A stretch of 64,000 nt of DNA from Pseudomonas chlororaphis (GCF_001921865.1 NZ_MSCT01000018.1:1-64000); one strand, 5' to 3'. Shown: positions 1-8,875, counted from the first letter of the stretch. Notes: a model not told the origin generated them from the letters alone. Program-made: numbers and translations.

Positions 1-299
1 TGCGCAGCCGCCTGCTGCGCTGGCTCGCCGAGCAGCAGATACAACCGAGGATCATCGGCGAGTTCGACGACAGCGCCTTGATGCAGGCATTCGGCCAGTC
101 CGGCAGCGGGATCTTTATCGGTCCCAGCGTGATCGCCGACGAAGTGCGGCGCCAGTACGGCGTGCAACTGATCGGCCAGACCGATGCGGTCAGCGAGTCG
201 TTCTACGCCATTTCGGTGGAGCGCAAGGTCAAGCACCCGGGCATCGTGGCAATCACCGAAGGCGCCCGCCGCGAGCTGTTCACCGCGATGGGCGCCTGA
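1..299 (+). CDS. nhaR: LysR-family regulator NhaR, C-terminal part
   Basis: The gene is cut by the window edge. The first whole codon is at 3 and about 98 C-terminal residues are visible, ending at TGA 297-299. The visible part is the end of a LysR effector-binding domain, with the NhaR-like segments GIFIGPSVIADEV and SFYAISVERKVKHPG. In enterics NhaR is a sodium-responsive activator of the Na+/H+ antiporter nhaA and of some adhesion genes. The DNA-binding half lies outside the window, so the assignment rests on the C-terminus only. The next gene converges on it with 6 bases between stop codons. Confidence 0.75.
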   Translation, partial: RSRLLRWLAEQQIQPRIIGEFDDSALMQAFGQSGSGIFIGPSVIADEVRRQYGVQLIGQTDAVSESFYAISVERKVKHPGIVAITEGARRELFTAMGA

Positions 300-305
300 G
301 GGGCG

Positions 306-1460
306 TCAGGCGCAGCGAGCCTGGGGCTTGAGGGTCATCAACAGCAGCGCCAGGAGGACCGACACCAGGATGAAGCCCGCGGCGGCAAAGCCCAGGCTGC
401 CCAACCCCAGGGTGTCGATCACCCGGCCGCCGACCATGGCGCCCAGGCCGATCCCCAGGTTTGCTCCGGCGATGTTCAGTGACGCGGCGAACGCCGGCGC
501 TTCAGGCGCGGCCTTGATCAGGCGGACATGGCTGACCAGGAACAGCGCCGCCTGGGTCACGCCCCAGATGCCCATGGCCGCGGCCAGCCCCAGCGGCGAG
601 TGAATGCTCGGCACCAGCGCCACCATGCCGCCGATCATCAGGGTGCAGAACCCCATGGACGCCAGCAACGGGTGGCGGTCCACCGCCCGGCCGCCCAGCG
701 AGTTGCCGATCAGCCCTACCGCGCCGAAGCCCATCAGGCACCAGCCGACCAGCGTGCCGTTGAATCCGGCCAGGCGCTCGAGGATATCCGCCAAGTAGGT
801 GTAGGCCGTGAACATGCCGCTGAACACCAGGATCGACAGCAACACGTGCCCGAGCATCAGCGGGCTGCGCAAGATGGCGAACTGCGAGCGCAGGCTGGCC
901 TGCTCGTTGTGCACCCGGGTTTGCGGCAGGTAGATGTACAGCAGCAGTGCCTTGGCAAAGGCCACCAGCGCCAGGATGGCGAATGCGCTGCGCCAGCCGA
1001 AGGCATCGGAAATCAGGGTGCCCACCGGAATCCCGAATACCGTCGCGCAGACGATGCCGAAGCCGATCTTGGCGATGGCCCGGCCGGCATAGTCCGGGCC
1101 GACGATATCCACCGCGGTTTCGCTGGCCAGGGCCCAGAACACCGGCAACCCCAGCGCCGGAATCAGGCGCGCCACGGCCATCACCCAGATGTTCGGCGCC
1201 AGGGCCGCCAGGGTGTTGGCCAGGCCGAATATCACCAGCACGCAAATGAATAGCCGCTTGCGCTGGAAGCGGGCGAAATAGGCGGTCAGGAACGGCCCGA
1301 ACGCCGCTACGGTGAAGGCGAACAGCGTCACCAGCAAGCCGGCCTGGGGCACGCTGACGTGCAGGTCGCGAGCAATCGAGGGCAGCAAGCCGACAATGAT
1401 GAACTCCGTCGTCAGCACGGTAAAACCGGCAGCCGACAACAGCAGGATGGGCAACAGCAT
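306..1460 (-). CDS. MFS transporter, DHA1-type drug/metabolite exporter
   Basis: A 384-residue inner-membrane carrier with about 12 hydrophobic segments and the family's usual length. The first helix carries LTTEFIIVGLLPSIA, the typical opening of AraJ/YdhP/NepI-type proton-driven exporters. A conserved motif-A-like loop (ARFQRKRLF) follows helix 2. I chose ATG 1460 because GGAG lies 8 bases upstream in the transcript. An in-frame ATG at 1484 would add 8 residues but has no good ribosome site. The substrate cannot be told from sequence; sugars, purine nucleosides and drugs are all known in this family. It converges with nhaR. Confidence 0.8.
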   Translation of the reverse strand: MLLPILLLSAAGFTVLTTEFIIVGLLPSIARDLHVSVPQAGLLVTLFAFTVAAFGPFLTAYFARFQRKRLFICVLVIFGLANTLAALAPNIWVMAVARLIPALGLPVFWALASETAVDIVGPDYAGRAIAKIGFGIVCATVFGIPVGTLISDAFGWRSAFAILALVAFAKALLLYIYLPQTRVHNEQASLRSQFAILRSPLMLGHVLLSILVFSGMFTAYTYLADILERLAGFNGTLVGWCLMGFGAVGLIGNSLGGRAVDRHPLLASMGFCTLMIGGMVALVPSIHSPLGLAAAMGIWGVTQAALFLVSHVRLIKAAPEAPAFAASLNIAGANLGIGLGAMVGGRVIDTLGLGSLGFAAAGFILVSVLLALLLMTLKPQARCA

Positions 1461-1742
1461 GGAAAACTCCGGAAACGACGACATCAGCGATGGCCACGAG
1501 GCCCGCTGACAGGAGATGAAAAGAGGATGGCAAATCCTAACAGAATGTGTCCGGCCATGGGTGGGTCGCGACGAAAAAACCGCTCAACCCCTTAACATTG
1601 CCGGTGGCGGATCGTCACATCCGTGCAGGAACCCCGTGTGATAAAGTCCGCCCCCTGCCGCACCATCCACTACCTTCAGTAATTCGTCAGCGCCGTGTCC
1701 TTGTGCGACGCCGCGTCTATTAAAAAAATCAGAGATACCGCT

Positions 1743-2975
1743 ATGACTGCTTCGCCCCCGTCGCTCCTGGAAAAACTCAAACGCACCAGCCTGGTCACGC
1801 AGATCGTCATCGGCCTGGTCGCCGGTATCGCCCTGGCGCTGTTCGCCCCCGAACTGGCGAAAGACACCGCCTTTATCGGCAAGGTCTTCGTCTCGGCGCT
1901 CAAAGCCGTCGCGCCGATTCTGGTGTTCGTGCTGGTGATGGCCTCCATCGCCAACCACAAGCACGGCCAGGAAACCCATATCCGCCCGATCCTCTGGCTC
2001 TACCTGCTGGGCACCTTCGCCGCGGCGGTGGTCGCGGTGATCGCCAGCAGCCTGTTCCCTTCCTCGCTGGTGCTGAGCACCCACGACGTCGCCATCTCCG
2101 CCCCCGGCGGCATCAGCGAAGTCCTGCAAAGCCTGCTGTTGAGCGTGGTGGACAACCCGGTCAGCGCACTGATGAACGCCAACTTCATCGGCATCCTGGC
2201 CTGGGCCATCGGCATGGGCGTGGCGATCCGTCATGCCGGCGAGACCACCCGCACCGTGCTGGACGACTTGTCCAATGGCGTGACCCTGATCGTGCGGGTG
2301 GTGATCCGCTTCGCCCCGCTGGGCATCTTCGGCCTGGTGGCCTCGACCCTGGCCACCTCCGGCTTCGGCGCCCTGCTCGGTTACATGCACCTGCTGGCGG
2401 TGCTGATCGGCTGCATGCTGTTCGTCGCGCTGGTGATGAACCCGTTGATCGTGTTCTGGAAGATCCGCCGCAACCCGTTCCCGCTGGTGCTCATGTGCCT
2501 GCGCGAAAGCGGCATCACGGCCTTCTTCACCCGCAGCTCGGCGGCCAACATTCCGGTCAACCTGGAACTGAGCAAGCGCCTGGGCCTGCATGAAGACACC
2601 TATTCGGTATCGATCCCGCTGGGGGCCACCATCAACATGGCCGGCGCCGCCATCACCATCACCGTGCTGACCCTGGCCGCCGTGCATACCCTGGGCATCG
2701 CCGTCGACCTGCCGACCGCCGTGCTGCTCAGCGTGGTCGCGGCTATCTGCGCCTGCGGCGCTTCCGGCGTGGCCGGCGGTTCGCTGCTGCTGATTCCACT
2801 GGCGTGCAGCCTGTTCGGCATCCCCAGCGAAATCGCCATGCAGGTGGTCGCGGTCGGTTTCATCATCGGCGTACTGCAGGACTCGGCGGAAACCGCGCTG
2901 AACTCCTCCACCGACGTGCTGTTCACCGCCGCCGCGTGCATGGCCCAAGAAGAAAAGGCCCAGCAGGCCGCCTGA
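1743..2975 (+). CDS. sstT: Serine/threonine:Na+ symporter SstT
   Basis: A 410-residue carrier of the dicarboxylate/amino acid:cation symporter (DAACS) family that takes up serine and threonine with sodium. Family marks include the N-terminal SLVTQIVIGLVAGIALALF, the serine-rich re-entrant region FFTRSSAANIPVNLELSKRLG and the later GATINMAGAAITI. Length matches SstT (about 410). ATG 1743 starts MTASPPSLLEKLKRTSLV; an upstream in-frame alternative at 1695 only adds non-conserved residues. It is a single-gene unit, closed by a strong terminator at 3001-3033. Confidence 0.93.
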   Translation: MTASPPSLLEKLKRTSLVTQIVIGLVAGIALALFAPELAKDTAFIGKVFVSALKAVAPILVFVLVMASIANHKHGQETHIRPILWLYLLGTFAAAVVAVIASSLFPSSLVLSTHDVAISAPGGISEVLQSLLLSVVDNPVSALMNANFIGILAWAIGMGVAIRHAGETTRTVLDDLSNGVTLIVRVVIRFAPLGIFGLVASTLATSGFGALLGYMHLLAVLIGCMLFVALVMNPLIVFWKIRRNPFPLVLMCLRESGITAFFTRSSAANIPVNLELSKRLGLHEDTYSVSIPLGATINMAGAAITITVLTLAAVHTLGIAVDLPTAVLLSVVAAICACGASGVAGGSLLLIPLACSLFGIPSEIAMQVVAVGFIIGVLQDSAETALNSSTDVLFTAAACMAQEEKAQQAA

Positions 2976-3000
2976 TCGCTGCAAGCTGCGCGCAAGAAAA

Positions 3001-3033
3001 AGCCCGGCCAGGTTCACCTGGCCGGGCTTTTTT
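3001..3033 (+). terminator. Rho-independent terminator after sstT
   Basis: A perfect 12-bp stem (3001-3012 with 3017-3028) with a TTCA loop is followed by a run of six T, 25 bases after the sstT stop. Confidence 0.9.
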
Positions 3034-3087
3034 ATCTGCCGGGTTTACGCCCGGCTTTTCAGGACACAGCTGTCCGGGAAACGCCTG

Positions 3088-3597
3088 TCAGAAGGCGCCC
3101 ATGTAGTCGCGCTTGCCGATTTCCACGCCATTGTGGCGCAGGATCGCGTAGGTGGTGGTGACGTGGAAGAAGAACTGCGGCAGGCCATAGGTCAGCAGGT
3201 AGGACTGGCCGCTGAAGCGCTTCTCTTTCGGGGTGCCCGGGCGGGTCACGATCTCGATGCCTTCCTTGCCATCGATCTGCGCCGGCTGGATACCGTCGAT
3301 AAACGCCAGCACCTTGGCCAGCAACGCTTGCAGCTCGGCGAAGGTGGTTTCGCTGTCGTCGTATTTCGGCAGTTCGACTTCCGCCAGGCGCGCGGAAACG
3401 CCCTTGGCGAAATCCACGGCGATCTGTACCTGGCGGATCAGCGGGAACATGTCCGGGTACAGGCGAGCCTGCAGGAAAGCGTTCGGGTCGATATTCTTCG
3501 CCGTGGCGTGAGCTTCGGCCTTGTTCAGGACATCGCTCAGGGCATTGAGCATTTGCTTGAAGACAGGAACGGAGGCGGCGTACAGGGAAATGGTCAT
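3088..3597 (-). CDS. DUF1993 family protein
   Basis: A 169-residue soluble protein, MTISLYAASVPVFKQML at the start, matching the DUF1993 family in length and in its conserved pieces (LYPDMFPLIRQVQ near residue 47 and YGLPQFFFHVTT near 138). The family has a four-helix DinB-like bundle fold and no established reaction; some members are called nickel- or stress-associated without proof. It is monocistronic and transcribed toward the sstT terminator. I infer no specific function. Confidence 0.85.
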   Translation of the reverse strand: MTISLYAASVPVFKQMLNALSDVLNKAEAHATAKNIDPNAFLQARLYPDMFPLIRQVQIAVDFAKGVSARLAEVELPKYDDSETTFAELQALLAKVLAFIDGIQPAQIDGKEGIEIVTRPGTPKEKRFSGQSYLLTYGLPQFFFHVTTTYAILRHNGVEIGKRDYMGAF

Positions 3598-3734
3598 GAG
3601 GGTCTCGACAGGCTGACGGAAAAAAGCGGAAACAAAGGTGGCGCGATTATAGACCGGCTTGGTGCCCTGGGGCGGCTTGTCTTTTATCCAGCAAGGATTA
3701 GGCTAGTCGCCTTCGACAGCATAGGGAACGCGCG

Positions 3735-4379
3735 ATGAGCATCGAGCAAGAACACTCCAGCGAACGACTGACCGGCACCGAGCTGCGCATCCTCGGCTCG
3801 CTGATCGAGAAACAGGCCACCAGCCCGGAAACCTATCCGCTGACCCTCAACGCGCTGGTCATCGCCTGCAACCAGAAAACCAGCCGCGAACCGGTGATGA
3901 ACCTCACCCAGGGCCAGGTCGGCCAGAGCCTGCGGGCCCTGGAGAACCGCGGCTTCGCCCGCCTGGTGATGGGCAGCCGCGCCGACCGCTGGGAGCATCG
4001 CCTGGACAAGGTGCTGGAACTGGTGCCGGCCCAGGTGACGCTGATTGGCCTGCTGTTCTTGCGCGGCCCGCAGACCGTCAACGAACTGCTGACCCGCAGC
4101 GGCCGCATGCACGACTTCGAAGACAGCGAACAAGTGGTGCATCAACTGGAGCGCCTGATCGCCCGCGAGCTGGCGCTGTTGATTCCACGTCAGGCCGGCC
4201 AGCGGGAAGACCGCTACATGCATGCCCTGGGCGACCCGGCGGATATCGAGGCGATCCTCGCCGCCCGGCAGAACCCGGTAGAGCGCAGTTCCGCCAGCGG
4301 CGTGTCCGCCGAGCGCATCGAGGAACTGGAAGCCCGCATCGCCGCCCTCGAAGAACGCCTGGCGAAGCTCGAAGGCTGA
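3735..4379 (+). CDS. yceH: YceH family protein (DUF480)
   Basis: A 214-residue cytosolic protein of the YceH/DUF480 (UPF0502) family. Two winged-helix-like domains are expected: LTGTELRILGSLIEKQ opens the first, and TSREPVMNLTQGQVGQSL is its conserved core. The last 25 residues (ERIEELEARIAALEERLAKLEG region) form a short coiled coil. The family is widespread in proteobacteria, with structures known but no firmly assigned role. ATG 3735 is preceded by AGGGAA. A GC-rich hairpin lies between its stop and the convergent cupin gene. Confidence 0.9.
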   Translation: MSIEQEHSSERLTGTELRILGSLIEKQATSPETYPLTLNALVIACNQKTSREPVMNLTQGQVGQSLRALENRGFARLVMGSRADRWEHRLDKVLELVPAQVTLIGLLFLRGPQTVNELLTRSGRMHDFEDSEQVVHQLERLIARELALLIPRQAGQREDRYMHALGDPADIEAILAARQNPVERSSASGVSAERIEELEARIAALEERLAKLEG

Positions 4380-4390
4380 TCGCCCCGGAA

Positions 4391-4421
4391 CTGGGGCAGC
4401 GCCTTGTAGCCGCTGCCCCAG
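4391..4421. terminator. Hairpin between convergent genes (weak terminator candidate)
   Basis: An 11-bp perfect inverted repeat (CTGGGGCAGCG, 9-base loop, CGCTGCCCCAG) sits between the stops of yceH and the cupin gene. No T-run follows on either strand, so factor-independent termination is doubtful. Confidence 0.4.
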
Positions 4422-4454
4422 GTTGCGATCGAAGCTGAGTCGCAGAGATGCCGC

Positions 4455-4973
4455 CTACTCCCCCTCCCAGTAATCCACCCCATCCGTATGCCGCGCCACT
4501 GCGACGAACCCTGACGCCTTGCCTTGGTCGTCGATCTGGAAATCCTTCATCACCACGTATTTGCCAGAATCCGGATACTCACAGATCTCCGGCGCCTCCT
4601 GGGTGCTAACCGCCAGATACCGCAGTTCGCCCTGGCTGTTGTTGATGATCTGGTGCGCCGTGTCCATATCGCCCGGCGGGCAGGCGATCACGTCGCCGGC
4701 GCGGATGGCGAAACGCTCGGCACCGAGGCGAATCTCGCCCTCGCCCGCGACTATGTAGAACATCTCCTCGTTGACGCGATGGTTATGAAAGGGACTGGCA
4801 CGCATCCCCGGGCCCAGAGCAATCAGCCGGTAGCCGAGTTTCCGGGCGCCCAGTTGCTGGCCAATACGGGCGATGCGCTGTTGATAACGGCCGGCAGTGT
4901 CGCCGGTTGGGGCAAGCGCTTCAGGCAGCGGCTGAAGGTCCGCCTGATCCAGATTGAGAATGGCAGGTGGCAT
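4455..4973 (-). CDS. Cupin-domain protein
   Basis: A 172-residue single-domain cupin. Motif 1 is FHNHRVNEEMFYIVAGEGEIRLG (metal-ligand pattern HxH...E), and motif 2 is the G-D...P-G-D-x-x-T-A-H stretch around GDVIACPPGDMDTAH. Cupins of this shape include dioxygenases, sugar isomerases and regulators, so the reaction is unknown. I moved the start to ATG 4973, which has GAGG 8 bases upstream and begins just before conserved sequence. The longer frame back to 5048 would add 25 unlikely residues. Monocistronic and convergent with yceH. Confidence 0.8.
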   Translation of the reverse strand: MPPAILNLDQADLQPLPEALAPTGDTAGRYQQRIARIGQQLGARKLGYRLIALGPGMRASPFHNHRVNEEMFYIVAGEGEIRLGAERFAIRAGDVIACPPGDMDTAHQIINNSQGELRYLAVSTQEAPEICEYPDSGKYVVMKDFQIDDQGKASGFVAVARHTDGVDYWEGE

Positions 4974-5076
4974 ACAGACCTCGATCACGGTGACAGGAAA
5001 CAAGGGCAAGTCTTTGCTTGCTGGCGACCAGTATAGGCAGGGTTCCATCCGCCCAACCTGCCCTTGTCAACTCCGC

Positions 5077-5895
5077 TCAAGCCCTGGCGAAGGCCACCGC
5101 CTGCTGGAACTGCTCCGCGCTGGGGCGCACGCCGGTGTACAGCACGAACTGCTCCAGCGCCTGGATGGCGATCACTTCCAGGCCGCTGATCACCTGCTTG
5201 CCTTCGGCCCGGGCGCGCTGGATCAACGGGGTTTCCACGGGGATCGCGACCACGTCGAACACCGTGCGCGCGGCCTCGATCGCCTCGGCCGGGAACGCCA
5301 GCTGGTCGGCTTCCGCGCCGCCGCTCATGCCAATCGGGGTGACGTTGATCAGCATCTGCGGGCGCAGCTCGCCCAGTTCCGCCTGCCAGACATAACCCAG
5401 GGACTCGGCCAGCGCCTGCCCCGCCCCGGCATTGCGCGCGACGATCACCCCATCGCGGTAACCGCCGTCGCGCAGGGCGCTGGCTACCGCCTTGGCCATG
5501 CCGCCGCTGCCGCGCAGGGCGAAGCGGGTGTCCTTGGGGATCCTGTGGCTGTCGAGCAACTGGGCGACGGCAATGTAGTCAGTGTTGTAGGCCTTGAGGT
5601 GGCCGTTGGTGTTGACGATGGTGTTGATCGACTGGATTGCGCTGGCCGAGGCATCCAGTTCGTCCACCAGGGCAATGCAGGCCTCCTTGAACGGCATGGA
5701 CACGCCGCAGCCGCGAATGCCCAGGGCGCGGATCCCGCCCACGGCGCCTGGCAGGTCCTGGCTGCTGAAGGCCTTGTAGTAAAAATTCAACCCCAACTGC
5801 TCGTACAGATGGTTATGAAAGCGCAGGCCGAAATTCCCCGGACGCCCTGACAGCGACATGCACAACTGGGTGTCTTTATTGGGGTTCATCTGCAT
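5077..5895 (-). CDS. Shikimate 5-dehydrogenase-like protein (SdhL/HI0607 type)
   Basis: A 272-residue AroE-superfamily oxidoreductase. The N-terminus (CMSLSGRPGNFGLRFHNHLY) is that of the HI0607-like subgroup rather than true AroE, whose substrate loop reads HSxSP. The catalytic Lys in VSMPFKEA (near 68) and the Asp of YNTDYIA are kept, with a glycine-rich nucleotide loop (LRGSGGMAKAV near 130). Known members of this subgroup have low shikimate activity, so this is probably not the main aromatic-pathway enzyme. ATG 5895 is fixed by AAGGAG 7 bases upstream. It diverges from the Pro/Tyr-rich exported protein gene. Confidence 0.85.
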   Translation of the reverse strand: MQMNPNKDTQLCMSLSGRPGNFGLRFHNHLYEQLGLNFYYKAFSSQDLPGAVGGIRALGIRGCGVSMPFKEACIALVDELDASASAIQSINTIVNTNGHLKAYNTDYIAVAQLLDSHRIPKDTRFALRGSGGMAKAVASALRDGGYRDGVIVARNAGAGQALAESLGYVWQAELGELRPQMLINVTPIGMSGGAEADQLAFPAEAIEAARTVFDVVAIPVETPLIQRARAEGKQVISGLEVIAIQALEQFVLYTGVRPSAEQFQQAVAFARA

Positions 5896-6150
5896 GTGGA
5901 TCTCCTTGCAAGGCACTTTCGGATGGGCGGGATTAGCCAGCTCCCGGGTTCTGCCCGATCATGTCGACGCGACCTGAAAAACAGGCCCGCCGCGCCACGG
6001 GCTCGGGTAAAGAAACCGGTACACGACCTTACACAAAATTTACCCAGCGGCTGTGCAGTTTTTCAGGGAAACGCTGTCTTAGAAGTATCCCCGCGACAGT
6101 CCTCGTTTCTATTGCAGAACGAGCGCTGGGGTCGGAACCGAGGAATAGCC

Positions 6151-6504
6151 ATGATTCGTAAAATCCCCAAGATAGCCTTGCTCATTGGTGCACTCGCTGT
6201 CGCCGGTCAAGCGTCCGCCCACGGTGGTGGTTGGGGTGGGCCGGCGGTGTTCGGTGCCGTGGTCGGCGCCGCGGTAGTGGGTTCGGTCATCGCCAACCAG
6301 AGCCGTCCGGTGTACGTGCAGCAACCGGTCTATGTTCAACCGCAGCCGGTGTATGCCGCGCCGCCACCGGTCTACTACCCGCCGCAACCGGTGTACGTGG
6401 AAGCTCCACCGGTCTACTACCGCCCGGCTCCGGTCTACTACGGTCCGCCTCGCGGCTATTACGGCCCGCCGCGCCATTACTATTACGGTCCTGGCCGCTG
6501 GTAA
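6151..6504 (+). CDS. Exported Pro/Tyr/Val-rich protein with glycine zipper
   Basis: A 117-residue protein. Residues 1-23 form a signal peptide (basic MIRK, hydrophobic core, cleavage near GQASA). Next comes a glycine-zipper hydrophobic segment (GAVVGAAVVGSVIA), and then a low-complexity tail of repeated PVY units (PVYVQ, PVYAAPP, PVYYPPQ, PVYYGPP) ending YYYGPGRW. Such proteins are common in Pseudomonas and are probably exported or envelope-attached. The function is unknown. GAGGA lies 7 bases before ATG 6151, and a strong hairpin follows the stop. Confidence 0.75.
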   Translation: MIRKIPKIALLIGALAVAGQASAHGGGWGGPAVFGAVVGAAVVGSVIANQSRPVYVQQPVYVQPQPVYAAPPPVYYPPQPVYVEAPPVYYRPAPVYYGPPRGYYGPPRHYYYGPGRW

Positions 6505-6518
6505 GCCAGGTGCCTGCC

Positions 6519-6557
6519 CAACAAGCCCCGCCCTTGCCAGCGGGGCTTGTTGCATTT
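6519..6557 (+). terminator. Terminator after the Pro/Tyr-rich protein
   Basis: A perfect 13-bp stem (6519-6531 with 6540-6552), 8-base loop, followed by CATTTTG. The stem is strong and the T-tract short. Confidence 0.7.
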
Positions 6558-6749
6558 TGCCATCACCCAAACGTCTGAATAAATCTCGCAAAGGTCGCTG
6601 CCGGAACAGTTTTTGCGTTTCAATCCGGCAATAGTAGTGACAGCGGCAGCCCGAGCGCGCAGGTCCACGGCTGTCATATTTATGTCATTTCAGGTCCGCA
6701 AGATCGGATCTGTCCATAAAACGGCCCGATAACAACAAGGACGATTCCC

Positions 6750-6944
6750 ATGCCGACACAGAACCCCCACCACTCCCCCACCCTGGGAACCGCCAGCAAG
6801 GTGTACAGCGCCCTGACCGAGCTCAAGCACCTGGAAGGCCATCGCAATGCCAAGTTCCTGGCCCTGCTGGCCGAGCACCTGGTGCGCAAGGGCCTGCTGC
6901 ATGACCCGGAAGTGGTCCATATGCTCGATCAAGTCGTCGACTGA
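6750..6944 (+). CDS. Small conserved-looking hypothetical protein
   Basis: A 64-residue ORF starting at ATG 6750 with AAGGA 9 bases upstream. It is predicted helical and charged, with the central segment ALTELKHLEGHRNAKFLALL and the tail HDPEVVHMLDQVVD. No signal peptide, membrane segment or known motif is visible. Codon use is normal for the genome. I do not recognise it. Its good ribosome site and ordered composition argue for a real gene. Confidence 0.55.
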   Translation: MPTQNPHHSPTLGTASKVYSALTELKHLEGHRNAKFLALLAEHLVRKGLLHDPEVVHMLDQVVD

Positions 6945-7057
6945 ATGGGCCATCGGGCTTTTTCGGCCCGATCAATGTCCACTATCGAGCGCGTTGATTT
7001 TTCGCAGCACCTGGCGATCCGTAAGGTAGCTCCATAGATCGATGGAGGTACCTACTC

Positions 7058-7240
7058 ATGCCCAAGGTTCAGATCATGTCCGTTATCGGCAGCGCCGTTC
7101 CCGCTTCGCTCAGGGAGCTGGGCTTGCTGGCCTGCTGGTATCTGGTGCGCGACGGCGAGCCGGTCAGCGGCCCGCTCACCTCGTTGACCGCCGCCCAGGC
7201 CCTGTCGCAGAAGCTGGAGCGCCCATTGCTGCGCGCCTAA
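7058..7240 (+). CDS. Small hypothetical protein
   Basis: A 60-residue ORF, ATG 7058, with a good GGAGG 9 bases upstream. The core reads LACWYLVRDGEPVSGPLTSL, suggesting a small beta-rich domain, followed by a helix (TAAQALSQKLERP). No known family was recognised. Its stop codon overlaps the stop of a possible tiny membrane ORF on the other strand. Confidence 0.5.
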   Translation: MPKVQIMSVIGSAVPASLRELGLLACWYLVRDGEPVSGPLTSLTAAQALSQKLERPLLRA

Positions 7241-7368
7241 GGCAACGGCCGTCGGGCCCGCGGCCAAATCGCGACGAACAGCGCCCGGTTCGACACTCTG
7301 TAGTAGAAAGGCAACAGGATCCAGATAAGCACGACGGCCAGCAAAAGCCGCAGGCGCTTGTTTTGCAC
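7237..7368 (-). CDS. Possible tiny membrane protein (43 aa)
   Basis: A short frame from GTG 7368 to TAG 7237 encodes VQNKRLRLLLAVVLIWILLP followed by FYYRVSNRALFV and a basic proline-rich tail. The composition (basic N-terminus, one clean hydrophobic helix of about 16 residues, Arg-rich end) looks like a real single-pass protein rather than noise. Against it, no ATG and no clear ribosome site are present. An in-frame TGA lies 11 codons upstream of the GTG. It converges on and just overlaps the 60-residue gene. Confidence 0.35.
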   Translation of the reverse strand: MQNKRLRLLLAVVLIWILLPFYYRVSNRALFVAIWPRARRPLP

Positions 7369-7537
7369 CGCATTCTGGTTCGGGTCCGCGCCATGTCGTC
7401 AAGGCGTCGCGAAGCACTTAAGGTCTTGGTCCCTGCGTGTGCCGAGTGCCCTGTTTTATTCGCCGGCATAGATCCAGGTCAATGAAGCCCGCCGCCCCTG
7501 GGCTTACCCTCGCGCTCTTTTGCCGCCGACCCTTGCC

Positions 7538-8875
7538 ATGACGCCCCTCGCCCGCCCCGAACTGCTCGCCCCCGCCGGCACCCTGAAAAACATGCGCTAC
7601 GCCTTCGCCTACGGCGCCGACGCGGTATACGCCGGCCAGCCGCGCTACAGCCTGCGGGTGCGCAACAACGAATTCGACCACGCCAACCTGGCCCTCGGCA
7701 TCCGCGAGGCCCAAGCCCAGGGCAAGCGCTTCTATGTGGTGGTCAACATCGCCCCGCACAACGCCAAGCTCAAGACCTTCCTCAAGGACCTGGCGCCGGT
7801 GATCGCAATGGCCCCGGACGCGCTGATCATGTCCGACCCGGGGCTGATCATGCTGGTACGCCGGCACTTCCCCCGGATGCCGATCCACCTGTCGGTGCAG
7901 GCCAACACCGTGAACTGGGCCAGCGTCGAGTTCTGGCAGTTGCAAGGCCTGAGCCGGATCATCCTGTCCCGCGAGCTGTCCCTGGAGGAGATCGAGGAGA
8001 TCCGCCAGCAAGTGCCGGGCATGGAGCTGGAAGTGTTCGTCCACGGCGCCCTGTGCATGGCCTATTCCGGGCGCTGCCTGCTGTCGGGGTACATGAACAA
8101 GCGCGACGCCAACCAGGGCACCTGCACCAACGCCTGTCGCTGGAAATACCAGGCCCAGGAAGCCACCGAGAACGTTGTCGGCGACATCGTCCAGGCATTC
8201 CAGCCGGAACCGACCCTCGGCCTGGGCGCGCCGACCGAGCAGGTGTTCCTGCTGCGCGAAGCCAACCGCCCGGACGAGGCGATGCCGGCCTTCGAGGACG
8301 AGCACGGCACCTACATCATGAACGCCAAGGACCTGCGCGCGGTGCAGCACGTCGGCCGCCTGACGCAGATGGGCGTGCACTCGCTGAAGATCGAGGGCCG
8401 CACCAAGTCGCACTTCTATTGCGCCCGTACCACCCAGGTCTATCGCCGGGCCATCGACGACGCGGCGGCCGGCCGCGCGTTCGACCGCAGCCTGATGAGC
8501 GACCTGGAATCCCTGGCCCAGCGCGGCTACACCGAAGGTTTCCTGCGCCGCCATGTGCACGACGAATACCAGAACTACCAGAACGGCAGCTCGGTGTCGG
8601 AGCGCCAGCAGTTCGTCGGCGAACTCACCGGCGAGCGCCGTGACCGCCTGGCCGAGGTGAAGGTGAAGAACCGCTTTGCCCTGGGCGACCACATGGAATT
8701 GATGACCCCCAAGGGCAATTTCCACTTCGACCTGCACCAGTTGCAGAACGTGCGCGGCGAGCCGATCGAGGTCGCGCCGGGGGACGGGCACACGGTGTAC
8801 CTGCCGATCCCGGACGCGGTGGACCTGCGGTTCGCCTTGCTGATGCGCGACGTCACGCCGAATAGCGCGGGGTAA
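7538..8875 (+). CDS. trhP: tRNA uridine-34 hydroxylation protein TrhP (YegQ, U32 family)
   Basis: A 445-residue member of peptidase family U32, YegQ branch, now known in E. coli and B. subtilis as TrhP, which makes 5-hydroxyuridine at tRNA position 34 from prephenate-derived chemistry. Visible marks are the N-terminal PELLAPAGTLKNMRYAFAYG, the family signature ELEVFVHGALCMAYSGRC and a four-cysteine set continuing through GTCTNACRWKY, which may hold an iron-sulfur cluster. ATG 7538 is preferred to an in-frame TTG at 7520. The length fits the family. It stands alone. Confidence 0.9.
   Translation: MTPLARPELLAPAGTLKNMRYAFAYGADAVYAGQPRYSLRVRNNEFDHANLALGIREAQAQGKRFYVVVNIAPHNAKLKTFLKDLAPVIAMAPDALIMSDPGLIMLVRRHFPRMPIHLSVQANTVNWASVEFWQLQGLSRIILSRELSLEEIEEIRQQVPGMELEVFVHGALCMAYSGRCLLSGYMNKRDANQGTCTNACRWKYQAQEATENVVGDIVQAFQPEPTLGLGAPTEQVFLLREANRPDEAMPAFEDEHGTYIMNAKDLRAVQHVGRLTQMGVHSLKIEGRTKSHFYCARTTQVYRRAIDDAAAGRAFDRSLMSDLESLAQRGYTEGFLRRHVHDEYQNYQNGSSVSERQQFVGELTGERRDRLAEVKVKNRFALGDHMELMTPKGNFHFDLHQLQNVRGEPIEVAPGDGHTVYLPIPDAVDLRFALLMRDVTPNSAG

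Noticed and set aside
1584..3017. Long minus-strand open frame opposite sstT
   Set aside because: Composition is His/Gln/Gly/Arg-rich, as expected for the antisense of GC-rich coding DNA; sstT on the other strand is clearly real.
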